From JAFAXD01 sp963833605 (GTDB lineage Bacteria; Pseudomonadota; Alphaproteobacteria; Rhizobiales; Xanthobacteraceae), in NCBI GenBank assembly GCA_963833605.1, contig CAWHYZ010000010.1, forward strand, positions 1 to 64,000: 64,000 nucleotides of DNA, written 5' to 3'. The notes beneath the pieces were generated by a model. That model searched no databases. It was not told where the DNA came from and saw only the letters and a program-made list of their open reading frames with translations. This document shows, piece by piece, positions 35,731 to 43,780 of this stretch. Position 1 is the stretch's first letter; every line of letters starts with the position of its first letter. Position numbers and translations under genes: made by a program.

Positions 35731-35862
35731 GGGCAAATGACCGATTACGATCGTTCCACCGTCAACATTTCAAGCCGAGAGAACGGGGCGTTGGGCCAGC
35801 ACCGCCGGCACGGAACGCCGAGCGCCACGGCGCGCCAGTGGGGTGCTTGGCTTTAGCCCCAA

Positions 35863-35882
35863 GTGAGCAATTTTGAACAGAC
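35863..35882 (+). promoter_or_regulatory. GTGAGCAAT motif, copy h
   Basis: GTGAGCAATTTTGAACAGAC, 92 nt upstream of the small gene at 35975. Confidence 0.55.
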
Positions 35883-35974
35883 GCGCATCGGTTCACGAGC
35901 GCATCCTTCCCGATCAAGCCACCATCTCAGGGGTGAGTCCGCGCCGAAACACGTCGGGGCGAATGGAGGCTACC

Positions 35975-36301
35975 ATGCTGCACGGTCCGAAACGCTACCG
36001 CTCTAACGCGGCGGATTGCCTGTCAGAGACTCAAGACGAATGCCAACCTAATCACCGCAACCTTCATCTCTTTACGGCCGCCGCATGGCTTTCGCTGGCC
36101 CGGCAGGATGAGGCAATAGAGAATGTGATCGCGAGCTGGAACACACCCAAGGCCCCCCAACCCCGAATGGCTTCTTTCATTTTTCAGGGTGTTTCAGGAT
36201 GTTTTGGGCAGCCTCTTCTCGCGCCTCAAATGCCTCCAGCATTTCTACAAGATCGGTCATCTCCCACACCCGCTCGATCCATCGAGCACGTCGTGCGATG
36301 A
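35975..36301 (+). CDS. Small helical protein (Y-R-x2-A-x2-C family), copy 4, extended
   Basis: 108 residues from ATG 35975. The first 55 (LHGPKRYRSNAADCLSETQD ... FTAAAWLSLARQDEAIEN) match the family at 16464/24587/25682. The rest (KAPQPRMASFIFQGVSGCFG...) is unlike any of them and may be read-through after loss of the normal stop. The end overlaps the start of the Crp-type gene by four bases. Confidence 0.5.
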   Translation: MLHGPKRYRSNAADCLSETQDECQPNHRNLHLFTAAAWLSLARQDEAIENVIASWNTPKAPQPRMASFIFQGVSGCFGQPLLAPQMPPAFLQDRSSPTPARSIEHVVR

Positions 36302-36984
36302 CGATCGAACAAGGACTGTCATTCGATCCAAAATCCTTTCTCGCCAAAGTCGGCGAGGGACGGAGCATTGGCGAGTACCGCAAAGATCAGATCATTTTCT
36401 CGCAGGGCGATCCTGCGGATTCCGTCTTCTACATCCAAAAAGGCAAGGTCAAGGTTACTGTCGTTTCCGAACAAGGGAAGGAAGCTGTCGTCGCGATCCT
36501 GGGGCCGGATGAATTTTGTGGCGAAGGTTGCCTGGCCGGCCAACCGCGTCGCATAGCGACAGCTACGGCAATGACGGAATGCGAGATCATGCGACTGGAG
36601 AAGGAGGCCATTGTCGGCATCCTCCATGACGAGCCTGCATTTTCCGAGATGTTCGTTTCGCATCTTTTAGCTCGGACCATCCGGGTCGAAGAGGACTTGG
36701 TCGATCAATTGTTCAATTCGAGTGAGAAGCGCTTGGCACGAGCTCTTCTCTTGTTGGCTAATTTTGGCAAGGAAGGCAGACCCGAGCCGATTATTGCGAA
36801 TGTCAGCCAAGCGACGCTCGCGGAGATGATTGGCACGACGCGCTCCCGTGTAAGTCATTTCATGAACAAATTTCGGCAATTAGGCTTCATTGATTACAAC
36901 GGCTACAACGGCACCATGGAAGTCCACAGCTCGTTGTTGAGCGTCGTTCTGCACGATCAACCGCATATCAAAAGGCGAATGTGA
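36298..36984 (+). CDS. Crp/Fnr-family transcription regulator
   Basis: 228 residues from ATG 36298; an in-frame start at 36199 is possible but weaker. The cyclic-nucleotide-type sensor domain is clear: DQIIFSQGDPADSVFYIQKG, VVAILGPDEFCGEGCLAGQP and RIATATAMTECEIMRLEKEA. The HTH follows: SQATLAEMIGTTRSRVSHFM - NKFRQLGFIDYNG. There is no N-terminal four-Cys cluster, so it is not an oxygen-sensing FNR. The recognition helix (TTRSRVSHFM) lacks the E-x2-S-R of FNR/FixK, so it should bind another site, possibly the GTGAGCAAT motif that flanks it. Confidence 0.85.
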   Translation: MTIEQGLSFDPKSFLAKVGEGRSIGEYRKDQIIFSQGDPADSVFYIQKGKVKVTVVSEQGKEAVVAILGPDEFCGEGCLAGQPRRIATATAMTECEIMRLEKEAIVGILHDEPAFSEMFVSHLLARTIRVEEDLVDQLFNSSEKRLARALLLLANFGKEGRPEPIIANVSQATLAEMIGTTRSRVSHFMNKFRQLGFIDYNGYNGTMEVHSSLLSVVLHDQPHIKRRM

Positions 36985-37000
36985 GCAATTTTGAGCAGAT
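36981..37000 (+). promoter_or_regulatory. GTGAGCAAT motif, copy i
   Basis: GTGAGCAATTTTGAGCAGAT, overlapping the stop codon of the Crp-type gene. Its downstream region 37001-37080 is C-rich and has a GAGCG/CGCTC hairpin but no gene. Confidence 0.5.
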
Positions 37001-37087
37001 CGTCGCCCGGGTGTCACAAGGGGTTCGGCTCGCGAGTGATTGAGCGGCCTGTCGCTCGACGCTTCCCTCCCCGACCTTTTTCCCACA

Positions 37088-37107
37088 GTGAGCAATTCTA
37101 TACAGAC
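37088..37107 (+). promoter_or_regulatory. GTGAGCAAT motif, copy j
   Basis: GTGAGCAATTCTATACAGAC, 107 nt after copy i. Followed by a candidate small RNA rather than a protein gene. Confidence 0.5.
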
Positions 37108-37111
37108 GCGG

Positions 37112-37227
37112 CGTTGGCACCGGCTCAGAGTTACAAACGCTGGGCGCTTTTTCAGCTTCCCCCCCCCGCTGCAAGCGCCCAAGTATAAGCCCCGGCTCGA
37201 GTGGCCTCGGCCGGGGCATTTTTTTCG
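37112..37227 (+). ncRNA. Candidate small RNA with C9 loop and intrinsic terminator
   Basis: Downstream of motif copy j there is no reading frame with a start, but two hairpins: GGGCGCTT (37142-37149) pairs with AAGCGCCC (37173-37180), extended by CAGC/GCTG around a loop of nine C. A terminator follows at 37189. C-rich loops that pair with ribosome-binding sites are typical of alphaproteobacterial trans-acting sRNAs. The 5' end is a guess from the motif position. Confidence 0.45.
37189..37225 (+). terminator. Rho-independent terminator
   Basis: GCCCCGGC (37189-37196) pairs with GCCGGGGC (37210-37217), then ATTTTTTT. On the minus strand it could also end transcription only weakly (no T-run), so it serves the plus strand. 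Confidence 0.85.
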
Positions 37228-37245
37228 GTCACGCCATCGCCCAAG

Positions 37246-37509
37246 CTACAATTTCGACCATTTGCTTTTTGGGTTCCGCTTCTTCGCCCGCAGCCGCACG
37301 ACGGGCGCGTCGCCGCCCAAGAACTCGATCCCTTCGGCTTCAAACGTCGCCTGGACAGCCTCTAGCTGCCCGCGGGTAGTGCTCGGCAAACCGTCGGCGC
37401 CCTCAATCAGATTGACCGTCGAGACGCTGACCACCGCGCGGCGCGCAAGGTCGCGTGCCGTCCATCGCAGCAAGGCACGCGCAACACGAACCTGTGCCCC
37501 CGAGATCAT
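37246..37509 (-). CDS. XRE-type helix-turn-helix regulator
   Basis: 87 residues, MISGAQVRVARALLRWTARD - LARRAVVSVSTVNLIEGADG - LPSTTRGQLEAVQATFEAEG - IEFLGGDAPVVRLR. This is the common rhizobial Xre layout: one HTH followed by a strand reading IEFL. Target unknown. The neighbouring 37510-37848 stretch shows no gene. Confidence 0.85.
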   Translation of the reverse strand: MISGAQVRVARALLRWTARDLARRAVVSVSTVNLIEGADGLPSTTRGQLEAVQATFEAEGIEFLGGDAPVVRLRAKKRNPKSKWSKL

Positions 37510-37848
37510 CCGGCCATTGTCGCCCGTCGGATGGGCGGTCGTCCATTGCCGGAGGAAGGCGACCCCACCACCTTTTCTCCTATCCAGCCCGGTTATTTTG
37601 GCCCGCGACCGCGCTCTGAAAAGTAAATGTAGCTTCGCAACTCTTCAAACCTTTCGTCACCACGAAACGGCAGGGCATGGGGGTTGGGCTGTCGATATCG
37701 CGCACAATCATCGAGTCACATGGCGGGTAGATCACGGTAGCGCCCAATCCCGGTGGCGGAACGATTTTTCGCTTCACGCTTTGTGCTGTCGTGCCGGAGG
37801 AATTTACCCTGACTAACGACACTCTTTTGGGTTCACGACGGCGGCCTG

Positions 37849-38106
37849 TTACTCACGAGGGAAATCGTCGAGCTGAGCAATGGCCCTGGCTTCTTCGATT
37901 CCTATAGGCCCTCGCCCGGCTACCTCGATAGATATTCGCGCTTGCTCATCCTCAGGAAGCCTTAGAACCCGATGGATGGCGTCTGCAAGCGAGATGTCGA
38001 GCCAATCCGACGTTTGCGACTTGAAGGTGCCGCCGTGCGGGAGAAAGTAGACATCGGCTTTTGCAGCGTAGTCGATCTTTGTGCTTGGCACTTTGTGGGT
38101 GGTCAT
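37849..38106 (-). CDS. Hypothetical protein
   Basis: 85 residues from ATG 38106, preceded by AGGAAAGGAG. MTTHKVPSTKIDYAAKADVY ... WLDISLADAIHRVLRLPEDE - QARISIEVAGRGPIGIEEAR. It follows the P-type ATPase by about 80 nt in the same direction; the gap contains a CCTCTGCC/GGCAGAGG hairpin (38131-38155) without a T-run. Function unknown. Confidence 0.6.
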   Translation of the reverse strand: MTTHKVPSTKIDYAAKADVYFLPHGGTFKSQTSDWLDISLADAIHRVLRLPEDEQARISIEVAGRGPIGIEEARAIAQLDDFPRE

Positions 38107-38186
38107 ATTCACTCCTTTCCTGGCGCTCGGCCTCTGCCGCCGCTCTGGCAGAGGCGTACGAACTCTCGGCGGAACCATCGGATACT

Positions 38187-40898
38187 CTAGCGAACTGGGT
38201 GGTTATTGCGGAGGATTTTACGGGTGATCCACTTGCGCAATTCCTCCAGCGTCAACATTCCGGCTCCCGAGGCGATCAGCAGCAACCACAGCTCACCCGG
38301 AACAGGAGCCGTGTCGAGCAGCCAATTTCCCATCGACGTGTAGTTAATCACCAGCGCCAGGACAATTTCGAGGACCACGCCCCATGCTATCAGTCGATTG
38401 CCGAAAAGACCCGTCGAAAACACCGACCGTACGGAGCTCCTGCACAAGTATACGTTGACAATCTGCATGACAATAATGGCGCTAAGGCAGGCGGTGGTGG
38501 CGCGCAAATAGAGCGGGTCATTTGCCGCGAGGCTCTGCCCGTAGCTCCAGCCGCCACCAAGCAAAACGAAGAAGAACGCGCCCATCGCGGCGGCCGCTTC
38601 GATCGGTCCGAGGAAGAGGTAGGCGCGCGATGCCACGGACCAGCTCAACAGTTTCTCCGTCTGCGGGCGCGGCGGCAGTCGCATATCCTGCGGGTCCGGC
38701 CGTTCCACGCCCAGCCCAAGCGCGGTGAGCGAATCCGTTCCCATGTCGACGGACAATGCCTGAATTGGGGTAAGCGGCAGGGGAATCCTGAATAGGGCAA
38801 ATGCAAGATAGGGAACGAGCTCGGCAACGTTGTGGACGAGGACGTAGGTGAGAAACTTACGGATATTCTGGAACACCGCGCGTCCCTCCTCGATCGCGCT
38901 GACGATGCTCGCAAAATTGTCGTCCATCAGCACCATGTCGGCCGCCTGCTTCGCAACGTCGGTGCCGGTGACTCCCATGGCGATTCCGATATGGGCGCAC
39001 TTGAGCGCCGGCGCGTCGTTAACCCCGTCCCCGGTCACGGCGACGACGTGCTTCTTCTTGATCAGCGCCTCCACGATGCGCATCTTCTGGTCCGCGCCAA
39101 CCCGGGCGAAGATGACCTCTGGCTCGTCGAGTGCGAGCTGAAGGCCGAGGGCCGGAAGTCCGCGCAGCTGATCACCGGTGATCACGTGTGGCCGTTCTGA
39201 CCGGATCAAGCCGATCTCCCGGGCAATCGCAGCGGCCGTGCTTGGATGGTCGCCCGTCACCATGATGACTTTAATTCCGGCCTCGCGGCACTTCTGGATC
39301 GCACCCGGAACCTCAGCGCGCGGCGGGTCCTCGAGCCCGGCCAGTCCAAGAAACACCAGGTTGTGCTCGAGTTCGTCGTGGCGGAACGCGGCGGGGAGTT
39401 TTTTCGACGCGAATGCGAGAACACGCAGGCCCTGGTCGGCCATCGCCTCCTGCGCCCCAATGACCTGTGCGCGCTTCGACTCATCTAGCGATCGCACCTG
39501 CCCGTGGGTCAGAATGCCGTCGCACAACGCCAGCACGGGCTCGGGCGCTCCCTTGCAATAAAGCACCGGGCCTTCGGGCATTTCATGCACGACCGATTGA
39601 CGCATGCGATCGCCGTCAAAAGAAATTTCGTCGAGACGCCGGCAGGCTGGGGATCCGGCGATGCCGTTGTGGGCCATTTCAACCAAGGCGATCTCCATGG
39701 GGTCGCCGAGGAGAGCGCCGCTGTCGTGAGGGCCAGAATTCTTCACGTCATGGCAAAGACTTGCACAGGTGAAGAAGTCGCGACTGCGCCGAGCGAGCTC
39801 GGCACTCCCCTCGACGGCGGCCATCGAATGGCGTTCGTCACCGAGCAGCAATTCGCGAACCTGCATACGGTTCTCCGTGAGCGTGCCGGTCTTGTCAGTA
39901 CAGATCACAGTCGCCGAACCGAGCGTCTCCACGGAAGTCAGGTGACGGATCAGGACGTTCCGCTTTGCCATACGCTGGGCGGCGAGCACGAGCGCCAGAG
40001 TCAAAGTAGGAAGCAACCCTTCCGGCACCATGGCGATGATGATGCCTATCGAAAAAATGAAGTCCTGCCAGAACGGAACCTCGATTATCGTTCCAACGAT
40101 GAAGAATGCGCCACCAATGCCGACCGCGAGGGCGGCGATCAACCGGCTGAGATAGGCGAGCTGTCTGCGAAGCGGTGAAACGACCGCCTCGCGGTTCTGG
40201 GAAAGGTGAGCGATCCGGCCGAACTCGGTGAGCGATCCGGTGGCGAAGACCAGCGCGCGCGCCTGTCCGGACACGACCGACGTTCCCGCCAGGAATATGT
40301 TTTTGCTGTGGATCAGTTCGTCCTCTCCGGACGGGGCAACACTGAGCGCCTTCGAAACGGATTCCCCGGTCACGGTCGCATTGTTGACGCGCACGCCAAA
40401 TTCCTCGATCACACGACAATCGGCCGGAACATTGTTGCCCGCTTCGAGGAGAATGATGTCGCCGACGACGACCTGCTCGGCCGGCAACTGCACGATCTTG
40501 CTGTCACGGAGCGCGCTGACCTGCTGCGGAAGCAGCTTCTGCAGGGCCGCCAGGGTCTGCTCGACCCGGTATTCCTGCCAGAATGAAAACACGCCGCTAA
40601 CCAGGATCACAGCGATGACGGCATAGCCGATCCGAGCCATCCCCTGCCCCGGATCGAACCATTCGGCCAGGAAGGCGAGCCCGGCCGCACACCAAAGGAT
40701 GACCGAGAAGAATCGGATGAACTCCTTCAGCAGGCGCCACAACGCCGGCTCTCGGGCAACCTTCTCCACACGGTTGGGGCCGAATTCTCGCCACCGGCGC
40801 TCGGCCTCGGACGCCGACAACCCGCCGGAACTGCTGCGGACGCTGGCCAGCGCATCATCAATGGATAGCTGATGGATTTTCAGTATGTCCTTGGACAT
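38187..40898 (-). CDS. Cation-transporting P-type ATPase (P2 type)
   Basis: 903 residues. An N-terminal cation-ATPase domain (LSIDDALASVRSSSGGLSAS) is followed by an actuator with VTGESVSK (about residue 175). The phosphorylation loop is ICTDKTGTLTENRMQ (Asp about 332), with hinge VMVTGDHPSTAAAIARE and VAVTGDGVNDAPALKCAHIG. About ten membrane helices, the last six in a C-terminal block. There is no heavy-metal-binding N-domain or CPx motif, so it belongs with Ca2+/Na+/H+-type pumps; the ion is not decidable. In rhizobial relatives such genes are often in low-oxygen regulons. Confidence 0.93.
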   Translation of the reverse strand: MSKDILKIHQLSIDDALASVRSSSGGLSASEAERRWREFGPNRVEKVAREPALWRLLKEFIRFFSVILWCAAGLAFLAEWFDPGQGMARIGYAVIAVILVSGVFSFWQEYRVEQTLAALQKLLPQQVSALRDSKIVQLPAEQVVVGDIILLEAGNNVPADCRVIEEFGVRVNNATVTGESVSKALSVAPSGEDELIHSKNIFLAGTSVVSGQARALVFATGSLTEFGRIAHLSQNREAVVSPLRRQLAYLSRLIAALAVGIGGAFFIVGTIIEVPFWQDFIFSIGIIIAMVPEGLLPTLTLALVLAAQRMAKRNVLIRHLTSVETLGSATVICTDKTGTLTENRMQVRELLLGDERHSMAAVEGSAELARRSRDFFTCASLCHDVKNSGPHDSGALLGDPMEIALVEMAHNGIAGSPACRRLDEISFDGDRMRQSVVHEMPEGPVLYCKGAPEPVLALCDGILTHGQVRSLDESKRAQVIGAQEAMADQGLRVLAFASKKLPAAFRHDELEHNLVFLGLAGLEDPPRAEVPGAIQKCREAGIKVIMVTGDHPSTAAAIAREIGLIRSERPHVITGDQLRGLPALGLQLALDEPEVIFARVGADQKMRIVEALIKKKHVVAVTGDGVNDAPALKCAHIGIAMGVTGTDVAKQAADMVLMDDNFASIVSAIEEGRAVFQNIRKFLTYVLVHNVAELVPYLAFALFRIPLPLTPIQALSVDMGTDSLTALGLGVERPDPQDMRLPPRPQTEKLLSWSVASRAYLFLGPIEAAAAMGAFFFVLLGGGWSYGQSLAANDPLYLRATTACLSAIIVMQIVNVYLCRSSVRSVFSTGLFGNRLIAWGVVLEIVLALVINYTSMGNWLLDTAPVPGELWLLLIASGAGMLTLEELRKWITRKILRNNHPVR

Positions 40899-40989
40899 TA
40901 GCAGGACCGATATACGTCCCCTATTGGCGCTTCTGAAACTTACAGCGATGACGAAGCCACCGCACCCGCCGGCTAATCAATCGTCTATC

Positions 40990-41385
40990 AAGGGGTAAGC
41001 CTCAAATCAGATAACGCATGTCTCTAACTGGTTTGGAGCTTGGGAGAGGCGGATCGCAGCTCGTGCGAGTCTTAGCGTCGACAACGTATTGCCCTGGCGC
41101 CGCGCCAAGAACAAGCCCGGCATCGTCGTCCCGACTGAGGGCAGCGATCTGGAACCGGCGTGACCGTGATGGGGTCCTCGGAGAAGTCAATATCGGCAGA
41201 AGCTAGCTTCGCAGCGCCAGGATGCCGGTCGAGGGTACGGGGTTGGCCACCCCGACCTGCTGGCTGGCAAGCGGCAGAATAAGGTCAGCCATGGGAAGCT
41301 GGCGGCGCGGATCGACCTTGGTCGCCAATTGGCGCGCGCAACCGCCAACTGACCGAATCATCGTTCTTATCAAGCACAAGAAGAC
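40990..41385. other. Gene-free stretch
   Basis: No credible gene seen. It separates the divergent P-type ATPase and flavin-reductase genes and ends at an FNR/FixK box. Confidence 0.4.
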
Positions 41386-41399
41386 TTGACCTGGATCAA
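41386..41399 (+). promoter_or_regulatory. FNR/FixK-type box
   Basis: TTGACCTGGATCAA, exact consensus, 42 nt before the flavin-reductase ATG, the position expected for a class II activated promoter. Confidence 0.8.
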
Positions 41400-41441
41400 G
41401 GTGTGGGATGACAGCTCGAGCACCACTCGCGTGGGTTGATC

Positions 41442-41975
41442 ATGATGAAACAGCTGTCTTTGTCCAAAGTTTACCAATTGCTCGAACCGGGTCCGGTGGT
41501 CCTGTTGACGACTACCCGCAAAGGCCGCCCCAATGTTATGACGATGTCCTGGCATATGATGGTTGAGTTCGAGCCCCCGCTGGTCGCCTGCGTCGTCAGC
41601 GGCGCCAATAACAGCTTTGCTGCATTGCGAGCGACCGGCGAGTGTGTGATTGCCATTCCAGCGCGGAAAATGGCGCCTAAAGTGGTCAAAGTCGGTAACT
41701 CATCGGGCCGCGATATCGATAAATTCAAGACGATCGGCCTGACCCCGGCGCCAAGCGAGTACGTGTCGCCGCCTCTGGTGGCTGAGTGTTTCGTTAATCT
41801 CGAATGCAAGGTGGCCGACGCGCGCCTCGTTAACAAATACAATCTCTTCATCCTTGAGGTGCTCAAGGCCTGGACCGATCCGGCGCAGAAGAACCCCAAG
41901 ACCATCCACCATCACGGATATGGCACGTTTGTCGTGGATGGCGAGACCATAAAGCTGAGATCGAAGATGCGGTAA
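41442..41975 (+). CDS. Flavin-reductase-like FMN-binding protein
   Basis: 177 residues from ATG 41442 (a second ATG follows directly). Split-barrel flavin-reductase marks: PGPVVLLTTTRKGRPNVMTM - SWHMMVEFEPPLVACVVSGA - NNSFAALRATGECVIAIPAR, then VNLECKVADARLV. These enzymes bind FMN and reduce flavin with NAD(P)H or act as flavoredoxins. An FNR/FixK box directly upstream and nitroreductase genes downstream suggest a role under oxygen limitation. Confidence 0.88.
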   Translation: MMKQLSLSKVYQLLEPGPVVLLTTTRKGRPNVMTMSWHMMVEFEPPLVACVVSGANNSFAALRATGECVIAIPARKMAPKVVKVGNSSGRDIDKFKTIGLTPAPSEYVSPPLVAECFVNLECKVADARLVNKYNLFILEVLKAWTDPAQKNPKTIHHHGYGTFVVDGETIKLRSKMR

Positions 41976-42020
41976 TGCGCCCTCCTGACACGCCAAGAAC
42001 TGAGTGATGAGCAAAAAGTG

Positions 42021-42680
42021 ATGATGATGACACGACGCCAAGCCAATTCCGGAATTCTCGTCAGCGCGGCGCTAGCCGCAGCTCCAACTATTACGGTTGC
42101 GCAGGAGCATAAGCCCCTCGACTTACCGCGGCCGCGAAGTGAGGGAGGCCAGCCACTGACCACAGCGCTCAAGCTGAGGCGCTCCACACGCGAATATTCG
42201 GATCGACCGCTTCCGGTACAGGTTCTGTCCGATCTGTTGTGGGCGGCCTTCGGCGTCAATCGTCCGAGCGGCGACCGGACCGCTCCCTATTGGCGCCATG
42301 TCATGGTGATGGACATCTACATCGCGATGGCCAACGGGGTGTGGCTCTATGAGCCGAAGGCCCACGCGCTGCTGCCCCATTTGAAGGACGATATCCGCGC
42401 GCAGACCGGCCTTCAGGACTTCGTAGCCACCGCGCCACTCAACCTCATCTATGTCGCGCATGGTGAGCGCATGACTGATATTTCGGCCGAGGAGCGCCGC
42501 CTCTACGCCTCGGTCGATGCCGGCTTCATCGGCCAGAACGTCTATTTGTTCTGCGCCTCGGAGGGACTTGCCACTGTCTTTCGGGGGGCAGTCGACTATC
42601 CAAAGCTCGGTCGCGCCCTGCAGCTCCCGGACCAGCAGTTCGTAACCTTCGCGCAGACTGTGGGATATCCCCGCGCGTAG
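42021..42680 (+). CDS. Exported nitroreductase-like flavoprotein (SagB/ThcOx type)
   Basis: 219 residues from ATG 42021. The N-terminus MMMTRRQANSGILVSAALAA resembles a Tat-type signal (twin Arg). The nitroreductase fold is shown by LKLRRSTREYSDRPLPVQVL - SDLLWAAFGVNRPSGDRTAP, ASVDAGFIGQNVYLFCASEG and LATVFRGAVDYPKLGRAL. The family reduces or oxidises small molecules with FMN. It follows the flavin-reductase gene by 45 nt, probably as an operon. Confidence 0.85.
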   Translation: MMMTRRQANSGILVSAALAAAPTITVAQEHKPLDLPRPRSEGGQPLTTALKLRRSTREYSDRPLPVQVLSDLLWAAFGVNRPSGDRTAPYWRHVMVMDIYIAMANGVWLYEPKAHALLPHLKDDIRAQTGLQDFVATAPLNLIYVAHGERMTDISAEERRLYASVDAGFIGQNVYLFCASEGLATVFRGAVDYPKLGRALQLPDQQFVTFAQTVGYPRA

Positions 42681-42898
42681 GTCCGCGATGCAAAAAAGCG
42701 CGGGGTTGCACGATGAGAAGAGATCGCCCTCGGAGGTTACGTTACTGGAACAGCTCGTTGGTATCCTCTTCTTGTGAACAGTGGCTTCGATGTGCAGCGA
42801 TGCTTGCAAGCCGGTTCAATTGACCGTGAGCTCGGTGTTGGATCAACAACCGAGAAATGTTATCGGCATTTTTTCGGCAGATACAGCGGAGAATGACC

Positions 42899-43618
42899 AT
42901 GAGAGCGTCAGACGTGATGACCCGCCGCGTCATAACAGCTGGCCCCGACACGTCGATCGTGGAAGCGGCGCGTTTAATGCTCGAAAACAGGATCAGCGGC
43001 TTGCCGGTGCTCGATGGCCGGGGGCGGCTCATCGGGATCGTTACCGAGGGCGATTTTTTGCGGCGGGCAGAAACTGGCACCGCGCGCCATCGCTCGCACT
43101 GGCTCGAATTCCTGATTGGGCCCGGCCGGCTTGTCGACGAGTTCGTCCGTTCGCACGGCCGGAAAGTCGAAGATGTGATGACTCCTGATCCGCGCACCGT
43201 CGCGGAAGACACGCCGCTTGAAGACGCGGTGCAGTTGATGGAGCGCAACAACATCAAACGTCTTCCTGTCCTCCGTAACGACCAGCTTGTCGGTATCCTC
43301 AGCCGCGCAAACCTCTTAAGTGCGCTCGCAAGTCTCGCGCGGGACATGCCGTCAGGCACGAAGGACGATGCCGCAATCCGGGATCGTGTCCTTGCTGAGC
43401 TGGAGAAACTGCCTTGGAAAGCCCTCGGTTTGAATGTTGTGGTCCGGAACGGCAATGTCGAACTGTCCGGTATCATTCTCGACGAAAGGGAACGTCAAGC
43501 TCTGAAGGTCGCTGCCGAGAATGTTCCCGGCGTGAAAGCTCTGCATGACCACCTGACCTGGGTTGAGCCGATGTCGGGAATGGTATTTGGCTCGCCCGAG
43601 GATGAGGCTGCGCGTTAA
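42899..43618 (+). CDS. CBS-pair and BON-domain protein
   Basis: 239 residues from ATG 42899 (GGAGAATG upstream). Two CBS motifs, MRASDVMTRRVITAGPDTSI ... GLPVLDGRGRLIGIVTEGDF and VEDVMTPDPRTVAEDTPLED ... KRLPVLRNDQLVGILSRANL, form a nucleotide-sensing pair. A BON domain follows: LGLNVVVRNGNVELSGIILD - ERERQALKVAAENVPGVKAL. CBS-BON proteins respond to adenylates and occur in hypoxia and stress regulons. Partner unknown. Confidence 0.9.
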   Translation: MRASDVMTRRVITAGPDTSIVEAARLMLENRISGLPVLDGRGRLIGIVTEGDFLRRAETGTARHRSHWLEFLIGPGRLVDEFVRSHGRKVEDVMTPDPRTVAEDTPLEDAVQLMERNNIKRLPVLRNDQLVGILSRANLLSALASLARDMPSGTKDDAAIRDRVLAELEKLPWKALGLNVVVRNGNVELSGIILDERERQALKVAAENVPGVKALHDHLTWVEPMSGMVFGSPEDEAAR

Positions 43619-43733
43619 CAGGGTGACTGACCCGGATCAGCTGAATACGGTTCGCCGAGGCTCCAAAAGCGAAAAGCTGTCCAGGTATCCATCGTCGATC
43701 AATCAAATCACGGCATTTTGTCCGAGCCCAGAT

Positions 43734-43747
43734 TTGATCGCAGTCAA
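43734..43747 (+). promoter_or_regulatory. FNR/FixK-type box
   Basis: TTGATCGCAGTCAA, 33 nt before the nitroreductase ATG at 43781. A poorer dyad (CTGACCCGGATCAG, 43627-43640) lies further upstream. Confidence 0.65.
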
Positions 43748-43780
43748 ACGACGCCGCGCGACAGCAGGAAGGAACGGCGC

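Noticed and set aside
36177..36383. Minus-strand small protein overlapping the Crp-type start
   Set aside because: No ribosome-binding site; overlaps the better-supported plus-strand genes, and only a short helical stretch looks protein-like.
36298..36984. Calling the Crp-type protein FixK or FNR
   Set aside because: It lacks the FNR cysteines and the E-x2-S-R recognition residues, so the FixK boxes cannot be assigned to it.
43627..43640. Second FNR/FixK box upstream of the nitroreductase
   Set aside because: CTGACCCGGATCAG lacks the outer T and A of both half-sites; the better site is at 43734.
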